Positions 33,351-45,715 of a stretch of DNA of 64,000 nt are shown piece by piece; the first letter of the stretch is position 1; each line of letters opens with the position of its first letter. The position numbers and the translations under genes were made by a program. The stretch is taken from NCBI RefSeq assembly GCF_000002075.1, contig NW_004797478.1, positions 285,476 through 349,475 on the forward strand, written 5' to 3'. Below the pieces are notes generated by a model. The model was not told where the DNA came from. It did no database searches and was given only the letters and a program-made list of their open reading frames with translations. The DNA is from Aplysia californica (Eukaryota; Mollusca; Gastropoda; Aplysiida; Aplysiidae).

Positions 33351-33877
33351 AGATTCGACAGTCGTTTGTGCTGAGCGTGCGGAATCGTAGCTATGTGGCT
33401 GCTGGCGTCATGGTTGCCATTACCACAGCCATTCTTGTGGCCGGTGCAGTATACTACTCCTGGTGCCACCAAGACGCTTGGGCCTACTACGTCCCACCTC
33501 TTAATGAATCTGAAGATCCACTGAAAAGAGAGAGCCCAGAAGTCCCATCCTCTGCCCCATTGATAAATGGAATTCAACAAGGATCGAATGGTACTTTTAG
33601 GGAAGGAAGTCTTCAAGGCACAGTGAACGCCCAGCCTGAGGCTAGAAATGGAAAAGTTATAGAGGACGGTGACTCCTGTCGTGGTTCTCCAATTATTGAA
33701 AATGGAGATGTCAGTAAGGATGTTCTTGAAAATGGGGATGTTAGTGAGGATGTTCTTGAGAATGGGAATGTGTGTAAGGATGTTCTTGAAAATGGGATTG
33801 TCGGTAAAGTTGTTCTTGAAAATAGGAATGCCAGTAAAGTTTTAAAGAATGATAGTGATGTGCCTGTAGAAACATAA
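33351..33877 (+). CDS. exon 5: transmembrane segment and repeat-bearing cytoplasmic tail
   Basis: The acceptor CTTCGTCCATCAG ends at 33350, and the exon supplies AG to finish the split Glu codon. The frame then reads IRQSFVLSVRNRSY, an uncharged 23-residue membrane segment (about residues 262-284), YYSWCHQDAW and a long tail. NRS at 259-261 is a possible glycosylation site just outside the membrane. Tail residues 364-413 are five tandem copies of a 10-residue unit of the form ENGDVSKDVL. The stop codon TAA is at 33875. Positively charged residues before the membrane and acidic ones after it make the orientation less clear than the signal peptide does. No kinase, ITAM, death or PDZ motif was seen. 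Confidence 0.88.
33698..33847 (+). repeat. 30-bp coding tandem repeat, five units
   Basis: Five 30-base units with no gaps encode ENGDVSKDVL, ENGDVSEDVL, ENGNVCKDVL, ENGIVGKVVL and ENRNASKVLK. Divergence rises toward the 3' end, so the 5' units look youngest. Confidence 0.95.
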
Positions 33878-35985
33878 AAGCAGAATGCTATTAAAAGAGT
33901 GAAGATGATAAAAGAAAAAAAAGGAGTTGCTTCCCAAAGAATCTTTTGATCTGCTCTCAGAAAAGAATAGTTCTTTACATGCAAACTCTGCTTCGCATGA
34001 CAATTCTAGCGATGTTATATTCTCAGAGGGCATTGCTGTAGCAGTGACAGTGTTGGAGCAAAAATTATCAAAAGTTGTGGTGGGGAAAGAAAAAGTCTTT
34101 CAGCTGAGTTGGATGTGAATAGAAGGGAGGATACTGTGACCTGTTGTGCTATGTGGACTTAAAACATATTTGATAGCAGGTTTAAGAAGTGCTGTGGGGA
34201 ATTGGGTGCTCATCTCAAAGAGCAAACATGTGATAAAGATAAGCCTGCCGAGTACTCCGAAGAAAATCAGAGGGCTCTGGGGGGGTTTTAGTTGTTGTTT
34301 TTTTGTCTATGGAAGAACTCGGGTCGGATTTGCATAAAATCCAATTTTTTTAAAAAAATTATCTTCATGACTTATGGTAAGTGACATGAAAATACACATT
34401 TTTATGTGCATTTATTTGAGTGTATTTGCAATTCACAATTGTTTTGTCATGATTGCTTCATAACAGAATCTGAATCCACTAGGGTTTCGGAGGATTTTTT
34501 TCCCTGAAATTTTGATTTTTTTTTAAAGGGGGGTGGGGGAGAGATTCTGAATCCTCACATCACTGTATTTATACTGCAGTTTATATGATAGTCTCTGAAA
34601 AATGAAATCATTGTTTGTGACTTGTTTCACTGTCAGCCAGAAACAGTGATAATTAGGAAAATATTTCTTGAATGAAGCCTTCGTCTCTGCCTTTCTTAAT
34701 CACAAAACCTTTCCATCTGGTTCTAATCATCGTGTCCATATAGTTGTTTTTATATTCACGAGGTCACTGCATCTTGTAAATTACAAAATAGTTACAATCT
34801 TCGTTAAATTTAGAGAATTATTTTTAACAGGATGTCATGGTTAGTAATGGATTATTTCTTTTGAAAGTTGTATAAATAGTTGCTTTAAAAACTTGTTTAC
34901 AAAACAATTGTCAAATGGTATTTAATAATATAGCACAGCCCAAAGGTTTTTTCTATGCAAGGAAACAAGTAAAGTATTATGTATAGTTTTTACTTAAGTT
35001 AACGAGTCTGTGTGATCAAACATGTGAGTTGTTGTATGGCAACACATCAAAATGAGACACAATTCCAGAGTTACAAAATGTGTGGCATAGTGGTGAAATC
35101 AGGTGCTCATCAAAATAATGAACTCAAAGAGACCAATAATTTTCCGCCCATTGGGCAATTTTTATCAAATTTGTTTTTTCTCATCACCTTTTAGAAACAG
35201 ATTTCTTTGAAGATTTTACTGAGAAACGTAGATCAAAGGCATTTTTAAAAAAATGGAAATTTGCAGTTTCCCAGAACTCTCAAGCTTTCGAAGTTTCCAA
35301 ACTTAAGTGGCGATTTTCTTGCTAATTTTACCACTGATTCAGACAACCCCCACCTCCATTAATCACAAATTTCTCAACTTCTAGTCAAGATAGGTGGGAA
35401 TTTTATTTATTAAAAGCACAACAAACAAACAAGCTTTTAGATTATACCAAAAAGCGTATGCCCAAGTGCCTGATTCCACCGTGTCATGCCACAAATTATT
35501 ATCTTTTTTTCCCATAGGAAGGAGCTTTAATTAAGGAGGGGAAATTGTATATTCCTTCAACACTTCGTGACTGTATGACCGAAAAAATTTTGAGTAAATG
35601 AAAACTAGGGTAGACCTGCTTTCACAGAGCACTTTGCATTCTTTGTAGAAGGGTTCTAACTATAGGAGATTTTATATTTTTGTGCGTGTAAATGATTTCT
35701 TTTCAACCGCAGTCCATAACCAAATAGGAAGCCATGTAGCGTCAACTTTATCATTATGCTTTTACCTTTGGTATCACCCCAATAATATCTGTTTCATTTT
35801 GAGATGCCACCTGTCCTTTTTTCACTCTGACAGCTGGGGTAAAACCACAACAGCTCTTTTAGTTGTCCTTATGTCCTTTTTTACTTAATTCTCCTGTGTC
35901 TCTTTTAAACTTGTATGACCAAGACTTCCAGGGATATCTCATACTTACTGCAGTTTACAAATATTCTAGTGTGTGCTGCTCCCTT
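33878..35985 (+). other. probable 3' UTR of the host gene
   Basis: AT-rich, without long frames. A 63-codon frame at 33927-34118 rich in Ser and Glu lies just past the stop in another frame (see findings). No strong polyadenylation signal is evident in the first kilobase; AATAAA hexamers farther on at 37243-37248 and 38185-38190 are candidates. Confidence 0.4.
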
Positions 35986-35989
35986 AACT

Positions 35990-36215
35990 CTGTTACTAAG
36001 TTATGTATGTCCTTATCTGTTCCTAGTAAAATGTAGTGATATGTGTTTTAATGGTGTCACACTCAAAAGACATGAGTTTGAATCCTGCTTGGGGAAGATA
36101 TTTTGTCAAATAGTTTTTGTCTTCCTGCTGGACTGTAGTATCTCTCTCATCCAAGGTTGGCCCACCTCTTAGAGTATCTAAATTGCATCAATAGAAGCAT
36201 TAACCATTCCCAATC
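35990..36215 (+). mobile_element. SINE family 2, copy b
   Basis: Shows AAAAGACATGAGTTTGAATCC (B box) followed by TGCTTGGGGAAGATATTTTG, CTTCCTGCTGGACTGTAGTA and a shortened GGTTGGCCCACCTC tail. Confidence 0.65.
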
Positions 36216-39200
36216 TGTCAGTCCAGTAAAATGTTGCCACCTTTTTGAAGTTTTTGGCTCGCTGTAACATGCTTTTTGACTCGTGAAAGTTATAGTGAAT
36301 CATTTCAGCCTTGTAAAGAAGTTAAAACTATTTCAAACTTGACTATTTATTATTAGGTATAGCAGGTGGTGTATGACTAGTATGAGTTCCAACAGAATTG
36401 TCAGGGTGAATGCATTCATTCTTGTCCTGAGAGGGGGCAACTAAAGATTTTGGCCCACTGCTTGAAACATTCTGTAGGGGAAAATGTTCTTAATCTTAAT
36501 GAAAATTCTCACAGATTTACTGAGTGGACTTTTTCTCAAAGCATGATTTTGATAAGAATTTTTTCCAGGTGGTGTTTTCTGTGTTTACATTTTTGATTAA
36601 TATTGAGAATCAGATGGTCGAATGTCTTTGCTGTTCATAAAATTAAGAGTTGTTTTTTGTGCAGGAATATGCGGCTCTGTTTCATTCATCAGAATTGGAA
36701 TATTTCTTGTGAGAGGGGGAAAAAAAATCAGGTGATATTTATTTCTCGTCAGAGGAGGGAAAAATGTGTAGTGACTTTTATTTCTGGTAAGAGAGGGGAA
36801 AAAACATAATGATCTTTAGTGCAATGTATTTTAGCGTATTCTTAAGCCTACAGCAGTTCTTCAAATGTGCATTTTTGTTAAGGGTATATTATCATATAGC
36901 CACTCTTACCATACTGGTTTATGTGCATGGAGTTTCATCTGAGGATTATCCCATGAGGACAAAATAGAAAAGGGTATTTTTGGCTGTTTTAAAGTGTTTT
37001 TCGTTTTAACTGCATCTTTGAAATACTTTGACCATTGTGCCTTTTGTGATATTAGATCAGAAAAAGGTTAATGATTAACATCAGTAAGTGCAATGCCTTC
37101 TTATGTTTGATAAAGTTACATCTGAATGTTAGTGTGAGTCGTGAGTAGTGTTGTATCAAGAATAATCTTCAACTTGGCGAAATTGTAATCGAGCTGGATG
37201 TCGCACAACTTGTTTGAAGCGTGCCTGCTGAGAACAGAAGGAAATAAAAATAATAAGATGTGTGGACTGTGATATTTTCAAGGTGGATGAGGCAATGTGC
37301 GATTCAAAGGGATGATTTTCTTAGAAGTTTAGTTAAGGAGGAAGCTGTACAGATGATTTTCGTCACATTTCGACTAAGTCTTAAGTAAGTTTCTTTTTTT
37401 AAGCTGTGCTTGTCATTTGGACTGAGTCTGTCTTCACAACAGAATAAGTGGTTCACTGAAGTTTAAGTATGCTAATTACACAGAGCTTTAATAGAACAAG
37501 GACAGGTGTGGTCTGTGTTCCTTTTAGCGCTTTGGTGAAAGGGCTTTTTATTTTATGCAATGCTACTGATGTATAACATCTGTGCCACCATGTCCCTGAC
37601 TTAATCATGAAAGCTTGTTGAAACTGTAGAAGTAAAATGTATTTGAATACTATGTATTATTACATTAGGTTAAGTGCGTCATTGTAGAATATTCTACTTG
37701 TTATGATTTGGGCTGTTTTGAATAAGCTGACACAGCTGACCGAGAATACCATCCATGCCTCTGTTTACACATTATTAAAGCTTTTTGCTTGCCAAGAGTC
37801 TAAACATTCCTGCAATACCAAAAAAAGATGTATTGCTAGTCGAGCTTTTTGCTTTTGGTCAACAAATACTGCCATTCTGGTTTCTCTTTTTAAAATCTCT
37901 TTCTATACATTTTTGTGTGCAGTGGTTTGATGCGATTAGATAAGAGCTATTAATATACAGCTGTTTAGTAAAACAATGTTTTTAATTGTTTGAAACAATT
38001 AATAATTGTGATAGACATGGCTTGACATTTTATACAAATTTAAGTAATAAGCAGTACAAATGTATACTGGTTTGTCATTAAAGCGAAGTAAACTTGGAAA
38101 ATTGAAAGAACTGAAATGTCTGAACTTTAGATTATTGATTCACTCCTGTGATTTGAACGTGGAAGCCACAACTTTATTAAATAGAATAAACTGCTTTGTA
38201 CAAAGATTTAGATTAGTTTTACTGTTTGATGAAGAAGTTTATTTTTAAATGTTTACTTGCATTGTGTTGGGTTTTCTCTCGCATTTTGTTCGTTTGATTT
38301 GTTTATTATTTGTTTCTATTCTGAGAAGAATTGTTTGACTTTACTGTAGAAAGAGAATACAAAAAATGCTTTGTCTATGAAGGTGGTGTTGCGTCATGGA
38401 TAGTACCTGGTCTGTCACTTACTGATGGGATTGTTATTTAAATTTGGGAATGGAGGAACAGATTACAGAGTAACAGAAATAAAAAGAAAATCATTATAAA
38501 AAAGGATACAAATTTTGAGCAGAATGCTAATGCTGTCTACAAGTATGTAATATTATTCCTTATCTCTGTGATAGATTTTTTACCTTTCCACATAATTATG
38601 AGTTTGAATCAAATTAATTTAAATTCACTTTCTATGCCTGTCATATAAAGTTGGGGGATTGTCAAAAAATGATATTTCTTTCTTGTGTGGTTTGTTGTTA
38701 TTATTATTTTTATTGTTAATATTAAAGTTTGAAATGGACATGACTCGTCAGAAATTAACTAAAGTCTTGGTTAAATTTTCTTTCTAACTTTCTGCTCAGT
38801 ATTCGCAGGTAGTGTTGGAATATGTCTTATACTTCTTTGCAGTTCTTCCAGAGAGTTATTGTTTCCTACTTATGTTGAGTCTACTTCACATCTTTGAACT
38901 TGTACTGTGGATTTGGAGCATCATCTTTTCATATTTCATATGATTTTGTCATAAGAATGTTGATAAGTCTAGTCTTAATATTAAATACTGTTGTTATAAA
39001 TTTCTGTACCTGTGTATTGCATAATGATCTGCCTAATGCCAAGTCTCTTTAAGTTTATATAATAGCTGTAAGCTGAAAACCACATACAATTGAGCAAACT
39101 TAACTCTAATATTGGTACCCCAGAATTATGGTTTTCTTTTTTCTTCCGAATTCCTTTTTTTTTACTTTTGAAATATTTTTTCCCATGAAATTGATGTTAA

Positions 39201-39540
39201 GATGTGCATAGCATGATAAGCTTTGATTTTTTTGAAAGAGGACTTTGAGGGAAGGAAATGAGGACAGGAGATGACAACTTTTTACTTGCTTTTTTTAAAT
39301 GTTACCAATTGTCGAGCATGGATAAACGTAAAGGCTACTTTCAGACTTAAAGCAAGAGTTAAAAGTGATGAGATGCAGGATACTAAATTACTTGCAAGAA
39401 GGGTAGGCAGGTATAGTATAGGTACACTAAGATCATGTGTCTTATTATAGCTTGACCTTGACAATCAGTGTAAAGGAAAAGAAACTGCAATACGGTGAAA
39501 TAGGTGACAAAACATGTCTAGAAAACTGGAAAGGAGGTGA
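36216..39540. other. AT-rich, no gene seen; possible long 3' UTR
   Basis: No frame above 75 codons shows a domain. Two AATAAA hexamers with downstream GT-rich stretches (37243, 38185) could end the host transcript. No RNA gene or element ends were found. Confidence 0.4.
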
Positions 39541-39569
39541 AGGAAGAAAATTTTAGAGGAGAAATTTCT

Positions 39570-39645
39570 GTCCCTTTCAGGTTTTGAACCGGAAACCTTT
39601 TGAATAAGAGGCTAACACCATACCTCTAGACAACGAGAGCCCGAG
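39570..39645 (-). mobile_element. tRNA-derived SINE head, minus strand
   Basis: On the minus strand GTTGTCTAGAGGTATGGTG (A box) and CCGGTTCAAAACC (B box) lie at tRNA spacing. The flanks do not form an acceptor stem. Confidence 0.55.
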
Positions 39646-40645
39646 ATTATCAGTGAGATTTTACTTTTTATCTAACTGTAAACTGCCATGCGTCGTACTT
39701 GTTCTGCAACTTTGGTACAGACAGTGCTTTTTCTTTATGATGTTATCATTAGACTCTTTACAGTTGCACGCTGAAGACATGAGCAGGGCTGTCCATTACA
39801 CATTTTGCAAAATCATTGAAATTCCTTTTTAATTTTATTTTTTATGAAAATACTATGAGAATACCCTTGATTCTGATTTTTAAGAAATTATTTTCTGTTT
39901 GACTACCCCAACCCATCCCCACCCTCCCAGAGTATAAAGAAGAAAAATAATCATTCACTGCAGTCTATGTCACTACGTGATGTTCTTCTGTCTAACTTTA
40001 ACACCCTCTGTTCACAGAGCCCTTGTGGTCACTCATTACATATGCACTACTCTGCCCTTTAAAACATCCAGTGCACCAAAGCCAGGAGTAAAACAAAGAT
40101 TAATTTTACAGGGAGGGTGTTAAAAAATTCCTTCACTTTGCATTGTGGTTGACAGCCTAGGTCAGTAAGAATTTTTTTTAATAGATATTGTTTTCAACAA
40201 TCAGCCATGGCTTCCAGCATGGTGTGTAGTGATTGTAGTGATGAACAGTCAGGATCAAAGGCTCTTGATGCTGCCTTTCCTTTTCATAAGTTTTTGCAAT
40301 AGTCAAGCAGACTGCCAATAACCCTTCCACCCCCACCCCCCCCCCCCCCCCCACCCCCCCAACTCAACTGTGACAAGCTCGCTATGAATCCTTTCATCTT
40401 TCCAAAGTTTATGTCACATTACTTACTTACACTTGGTTGGAGAATACATCATTGCAGATGGCACAATGCCATAACTGCTCCTCCCTCCTCTCCAGTATCT
40501 ATGAAAGGGTCTGCTTGCTGATCGTGCTAGTTATCAGCTGGTTGGATATTCTTCTGGCTTTTCCACGCAGGTTGCTGTCTTTCCTATGTAACATTAAAAC
40601 CTAAAACCCCTGTCTTTGACACACCAGAGAAAAGGACTAGACATG
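39646..40645. other. no gene seen; C-tract
   Basis: Non-coding by inspection. A C-rich tract of about 40 bases lies at 40325-40362. Confidence 0.45.
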
Positions 40646-40649
40646 GCCA

Positions 40650-40885
40650 TATTACAAATTTTTTAGCCAGATTACTTATTTTCTATTTATTGCTTATAAA
40701 GACATAGCTCGTGGGTTGCAGCCCTGTAAGAGTTCAATTCTTGTGTTTGGAAGTTATTTTATTGAGTATTTCAATCGATCCGCTGGGATATCGTGTCCCA
40801 TTCGGTTCAGGTTCGCTCTGACAGGCAGAGTCAAAGCAGCCTGCCTCGTAGATGATCCAAAATATTTCCAATCTGTCACTTTTCT
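40650..40885 (+). mobile_element. SINE family 2, copy c
   Basis: GTAAGAGTTCAATTCTTG (B box region) precedes CTGACAGGCAGAGTCAAAGC and AGCCTGCCTC, the tail of the family. Confidence 0.65.
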
Positions 40886-41239
40886 CCTCGAGATTTGAAT
40901 TTACTATATTCTTCTGTATCTGTTTAGTGTGGTGTACTACTCTACAGCTATGTGGTTTTCAACTCTCAGTTGTGGTATGCTGTGTTCAGTTTCTCATTAC
41001 TATTGAAGTGACATTGTAACTTTGTATTGCTCTATGGACATGTTTGTATTGTGTCAAGAGAGCATCTTTCTCATATACCATGACCATCAGTTTAAAGAGT
41101 TTTGTAGAAAGAAATTATCCAGATTTTATATCTATTTTATGGTGCGAAGTTGGTTGAAATATCGTTTTGTAAGTTGTGATGTATTTCTGTTATCCCCCCC
41201 CCCCCCCTCTCCAAGTCCTGTGTTGTGGAGGGAAACAAG

Positions 41240-41445
41240 GAAGTAATGTCAAGAGTTTTTGCTGGTGGTTGGCAGGTGCTCTGGTGTGGTTTGCTTCTTC
41301 TTTCCTATCAAATGTCTATTGTCTTTATCTCCCCTCCTTTTTTGTGTTTGTTACTCTCTTGTGGTGCCTCTAATCTTCGGCGCTTATATGACCTTATTGT
41401 GTTGCAAGTGCCGTAAAACACTTACTAAAACTAAAAACTAAGCCT
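41240..41445 (+). repeat. interspersed repeat, plus copy (GCGCC...GTAAAAC tail family)
   Basis: Ends with GGCGCTTATATGACCTTATT and GTGCCGTAAAACACTTACTAAAAC. The last part is repeated at 50358-50412 and, in reverse, at 26700-26940. A run of 14 C precedes it at about 41197. Confidence 0.6.
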
Positions 41446-42132
41446 GAGATTCCAATGTCAAACATTACAAAAGTAGGTGTGGTTTTGAAGCAGGAAGTAG
41501 CGAGCTGTTAAACGCGGTTCGCGGTCCTGCATTGGGAGTAACACTAGCCGTGAAACACAGCTCACGGTAGTGATAGAGTTAAGTAAAGCCAGTATGGCTA
41601 GATATGATTTATTATTACTATTCATAAGATTAATAGTGGACACAGGGTACGCTAGCCAGAAGCAAAGGAAGAACGTTCCGCAAAATCAGCCTTTGGTAAT
41701 GGTGTTGAAATGTGTTTGAGCAAAAGTTCAACATCCCCATTCTCATGTTATAGCAAACCAGAATTCCAATCATGATGCCCAAAACAGAATAGCTGGATTG
41801 AAGGTTCTTCTTTTCCTTATGATGTGGCCAAAAAGGTTTTCTTTCTCTCATTTTGATATATTCAACTTTTGCCAATTGTTCCAAATTTGCATTCATTGGC
41901 CTATATTTACATAGATTATGATGTTTTTTTATTAAAGCTACATTCACAGTATTGTGATTTGTGCCATTACGTTTCCCGTATCAATGATCGCAGATCCACA
42001 TTTTAAACTATGTTTTTCTTCTCACTTTGACTTTCCTGTTTCAAAACAGTATCTTCTTCAACCAATGTTTGTAGCATTCCATATTTATTCACCACTTTTC
42101 TGTATGCATTGTGATCAGATGATGAAAGATTA

Positions 42133-43256
42133 CAGTCAAACCTTGTTGTACCACCCCTTGTTATACCGCCAGCCCCTCTTACCACCAAATTTTGCCAATG
42201 TACGAAAAGGAACGCCTATACAAGCATAGTAATTGTGCCTTTAGACTGCCATCTGCCATCCGCCAACTGTCTGGTCCTTGTTAAGCTAATGTAAATTTGC
42301 CCCGCCGCATCGCCACCTACACACTACACAAGGCGCACAGCACTCACACAGTGGCTGCTTGATAATCTCTTTTTCCCCGCACAAGTCTACTTGTGCTTGT
42401 CGGTCTTCTCCTGTTTTGCATTGATTTTGAAAATATTATCATTTTATGGCTTTGGCCAACTTTAATTTTTTTTTCTTTAAAAGTAGAATTAAATTTTAAA
42501 GTTGCCTGGAGAAACTCCAAAGGAACTGCAGTACCTTGGCCACTGCCGGCAAATAATTCGGCAGCCCAATTACCTAAAGGCTGGTGGGAGCCCGTTAGTC
42601 TTTTATTTTGTGAGGACTCACTCAAATCTATAGGGTAGGTCTAAGACGACGTGAGAACTGATGAATACATGGTGTTGCGTTTTTTAAACAGTCAATTTAC
42701 AGGGTCCTTGACACATACAGCCTAACCTCTGATCCTAGCTTCTTTCGATTTTGAAGTTACTTGATCCTTTGAGCCCTAGCCACAGGTTCACCAGTGAAGC
42801 GTAAACTTGCCCGTATGGCTAGCCACCGGTACAGCGGTGAGCGAGACCTTATTGATTATTTCAAAGATCTTTCTGAATTAGATGCTGCTAATGACGAAGA
42901 CTCCCCTCAGTGGGATATGGAAAGTGGTTCTGATGATCATATGAATGTTAGTAAAATATCGCTCAAGAGCTCAGGCAGAGGGGCATGGTAGCCTCAGGAG
43001 GTCAGGGTTTAAAGGGTTAAAGCTCAGCTGGAGAAGTGCATGTAATTATTTTATTTTGCTACTTACGTTTTAACTGCACATGACAATTGCGCAAGATAGA
43101 TCAAGATGAGGCAAGACTGGCCATAGCTTGTTTTAGTCTCTACCAGTCTACCACTAGTGAAGATGACAATTGTTGGTATCCCGTTATATCTGCCAGCCCC
43201 GCTGTACGGCAACTTTATGCTCGTCCCAAGGTAGGCGGTATTATGAGGTTTGACTG
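42133..43256 (+). mobile_element. TA-flanked DNA element with CAGTCAAACCT ends
   Basis: CAGTCAAACCTTGTTGTACC after TA (42131-42132) is inverted to GGTAGGCGGTATTATGAGGTTTGACTG before TA (43257-43258). The 1.12-kb interior holds unidentified coding-like patches at 42794-42991 (ELDAANDEDSPQWDME) and about 43087-43230. The ends fit pogo/Tigger elements; the patches may be remains of its protein, but I cannot identify them. Confidence 0.75.
42794..42991 (+). pseudogene. unidentified coding-like fragment inside the TA element
   Basis: A 65-codon frame with an acidic stretch (ELDAANDEDSPQWDMESGSD) lies in the middle of the TA-flanked element. Its composition is protein-like, and an acidic region near the C-terminus is common in Tigger-type transposases. 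No catalytic motif (DDD) was seen, so the assignment is only by position. A further piece with a YQSTTSEDDNCWYP-type reading lies at 43133-43180. Confidence 0.3.
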
Positions 43257-43494
43257 TAGCCAGTGTGTTTATACGTTCTTTGTGTATGAGATAACCATTT
43301 GAAAGCATAATAATGTAAAACAAATTATGTATTTCTATCAATGATTTTGTAAAATGAAATGGCATGAATTTTTTTCCTAGCATAATGTATATGAATGATG
43401 TATACCAAGGACTATCGTACCTTTGATGTTTGTTGTTTTGTTTTATTATTTGCAAGTATTTAATTTGTTTGGAAAGTTGAAGGGTGACATATAA

Positions 43495-43725
43495 TTATAC
43501 TGTGATCCTTTCACTAGGTGTGTAAGAGCATGGTTACTGGGATGAACTGGCCAGGCTCTATCCTGTTTCACACCGAAGATGTCCGCTCAATTCCCTTCAT
43601 GGGAAAAGTATTTTAATATCCAGGACTATCTGTTGGAATGCTGTAACCCACACGGCTCTGACAGGCAGGGTTGAAGCAGCCAGCCTCCAGAATTATGAAA
43701 ATTGTGTACATGGAGACATGAAACC
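43495..43725 (+). mobile_element. SINE family 2, copy d
   Basis: GGCTCTGACAGGCAGGGTTG then AAGCAGCCAGCCTCC is the family tail. The head around 43515-43600 is diverged. Confidence 0.6.
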
Positions 43726-45355
43726 TGAACGTTCAGTCAATCAAGAACACCGGTCAGTTAATTTATTAACTTCAATCTCAAATAAACTGAAAGGAATATC
43801 AAGTGCAAGTAAAGAGAACCTGTTTCATGGTACTCTAAGTGAATAGCTGATTGTGTGCAAGTTCCTTTCTCAGGCTATCACCTGTACCTGTTCCGCTGTT
43901 ACTTTCATGCCATATGATATATTTCATCAGGTTATATTTATCTGCAAGGTCTATAGTGATTCCTCTTTACCTTTTACAATGACATATCAATCATGCCCTG
44001 TTTCTCAATCTAATTTAGTGTCTCACATATTTATTTTTGCTTTTCATAAAAGCAGTGTTGTATATGAGCTCAGATGTACGGGACTGGATTCTTTAATATA
44101 CTTTCGCCTTACTTTTTTTATTCTTGTTTGTATAGAGTGGTCAGTATTTCTTTTTAATGACAACTAAACACACTGTATCCTTTCTATATTGTTTCCTTTT
44201 GTTTCTATGTTGTTTTGCGTGTTTCTTTTTATTTTTGTGTTATTAAAAGTTTTCATGTTTTCAGATTTTTGCTTTGACAACAGGTACTCCGGTACATTGT
44301 TCTTCTAACTATTTATTGTATTCTTCTTTTCTTACTTGTCAAAGCTGTTATCGTATAGACGTGTAAATAATGCATGTGGATTTCAGAGAAGTATGTTGAT
44401 ATGATTCTGTCTTTCAACCCAGTTTTTTATCACGTTTAAATGTTGCGCCCACTTTTTGAAGACTCCCACATGCATGAGGCTTGATCATTCTTTGCATCGC
44501 AAAATGGCTGCTTACTGTTGACTTTGCCAGCGAGTTTTCGCATGTTTTAGTTGCAGATTAATTCTTTCATCTATGAAATTTGTTTCACATTTCTTTAATT
44601 GAAAATAGATTAATATTTCGTTGATTATGTATATGAAAATGAAGTGAAATTAGTAGTTTCTGAACTTACAGCACCTTTCTGTTGATGTCTGAGCTGTAAA
44701 AAAGAGACCTTCCTATTTAGAACTGGCACAAGAGCCGTTCTATTATGGTGTGATGCCTGGGTGATGTTACAGTTACAGTAAGAAATTGGCCTGCCTTGCT
44801 GTTAAGAATTGCCTGGATATGGGAAATTAACTTTGGTAGCTGTATAAACCATCATCTCTTAGCTTAGAAAAATGAATATATGTAAGCTGTGTTTTTGTGA
44901 GTAACAAATTCTTTTGATGTAAAAGATGGGTGTGTGTGTAACGTACTCTCAAATATGAGAGAATTGTGTGCGTGTGTATGTGGCAGAGTATTTTGAGGAA
45001 ATGGCGGATGGAGAGTACTGAACGAGAGAGTTTTTGTTTTTAAGCTTATCGTTGGCTAGCAGTGCAACTGTTCAAAGCCTGGAAAGCAAAATTTTTTTCC
45101 TGGAGAGAAAACTGCTTTGGTTATATTTTAACAGTTGTACCTTAATTGTGTCTCTTCTCTGCCTTTTTTCAACATTTAGATTTTGTAATTTTTAAAAATA
45201 TTCCTTGAGCACAGCACAGATTAAGAAACTGCAATTTTTTTTATATAAAAATTTTGGACTGTGTTCTCTGGATATATTAAAGTTGGCGTTTTGTTTCGTT
45301 GAATTACCTTTTTTGTAACTTTGGAAGAGGCTGAGAGGGTTTGATATATGTGTCA
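43726..45355. other. no gene seen
   Basis: AT-rich sequence with short unconvincing frames (the longest, 43853-44167, is Phe- and Ser-rich with no domain or splice support). Confidence 0.45.
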
Positions 45356-45359
45356 CGAC

Positions 45360-45715
45360 GTTTTGAAATCAGGCGCTCGTCTATTTTTGGGCATGTGGAG
45401 TTATTGGTATCATATGAAAGCTTATTTATTTGCTTTGCTTTCTATGAAAAAACATCCATCTATCTTGAATAGAAGTCGAAATATTTGCGATTGAAGGAGG
45501 TAGAAGTAGATTGGTTTTCAGAGGTAAAATTATTTTAAAAATGACCGCCAAAGTTTGTAACTTCTACCACTTGAGGTCCTTGAAAACTGAAAATTTATAT
45601 ATTTTGTGCCATTAATCAACGTTTTTCAGCAAAATTGACACAAAAATGTTTTTTTATATGGACATAAAAGGTGTTGAGCCAGAAAACAAACATTTTATAA
45701 AAATTGCCAAACTAG
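45360..45715 (+). repeat. interspersed repeat, copy 2 (pair with 30686)
   Basis: Matches 30686-31040 over its whole length in the same order and orientation. It ends near TTTTATAAAAATTGCC. Confidence 0.75.

Larger units (their letters stand above)
20016..33877 (+). other. host gene span: five-exon type I membrane protein, 422 aa predicted
   Basis: Five coding exons (20016-20090, 25293-25691, 27154-27273, 29211-29358, 33351-33877) have AG acceptors and GT donors, and their phases fit throughout (0, 0, 0, 1). The predicted product has an N-terminal signal peptide and an acidic, Ser-rich, Cys-poor ectodomain. It then has about six 18-residue helical repeats, a single transmembrane segment (about residues 262-284) and a 138-residue tail with five 10-residue repeats. 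I do not recognise the family and give no function. The model is built from sequence only. A skipped phase-0 exon, or an untranslated exon upstream, remains possible. Confidence 0.72.

Noticed and set aside
43853-44167. A 104-codon plus-strand gene
   Set aside because: Low-complexity Phe/Ser-rich translation of AT-rich DNA, with no domain, signal or splice support.
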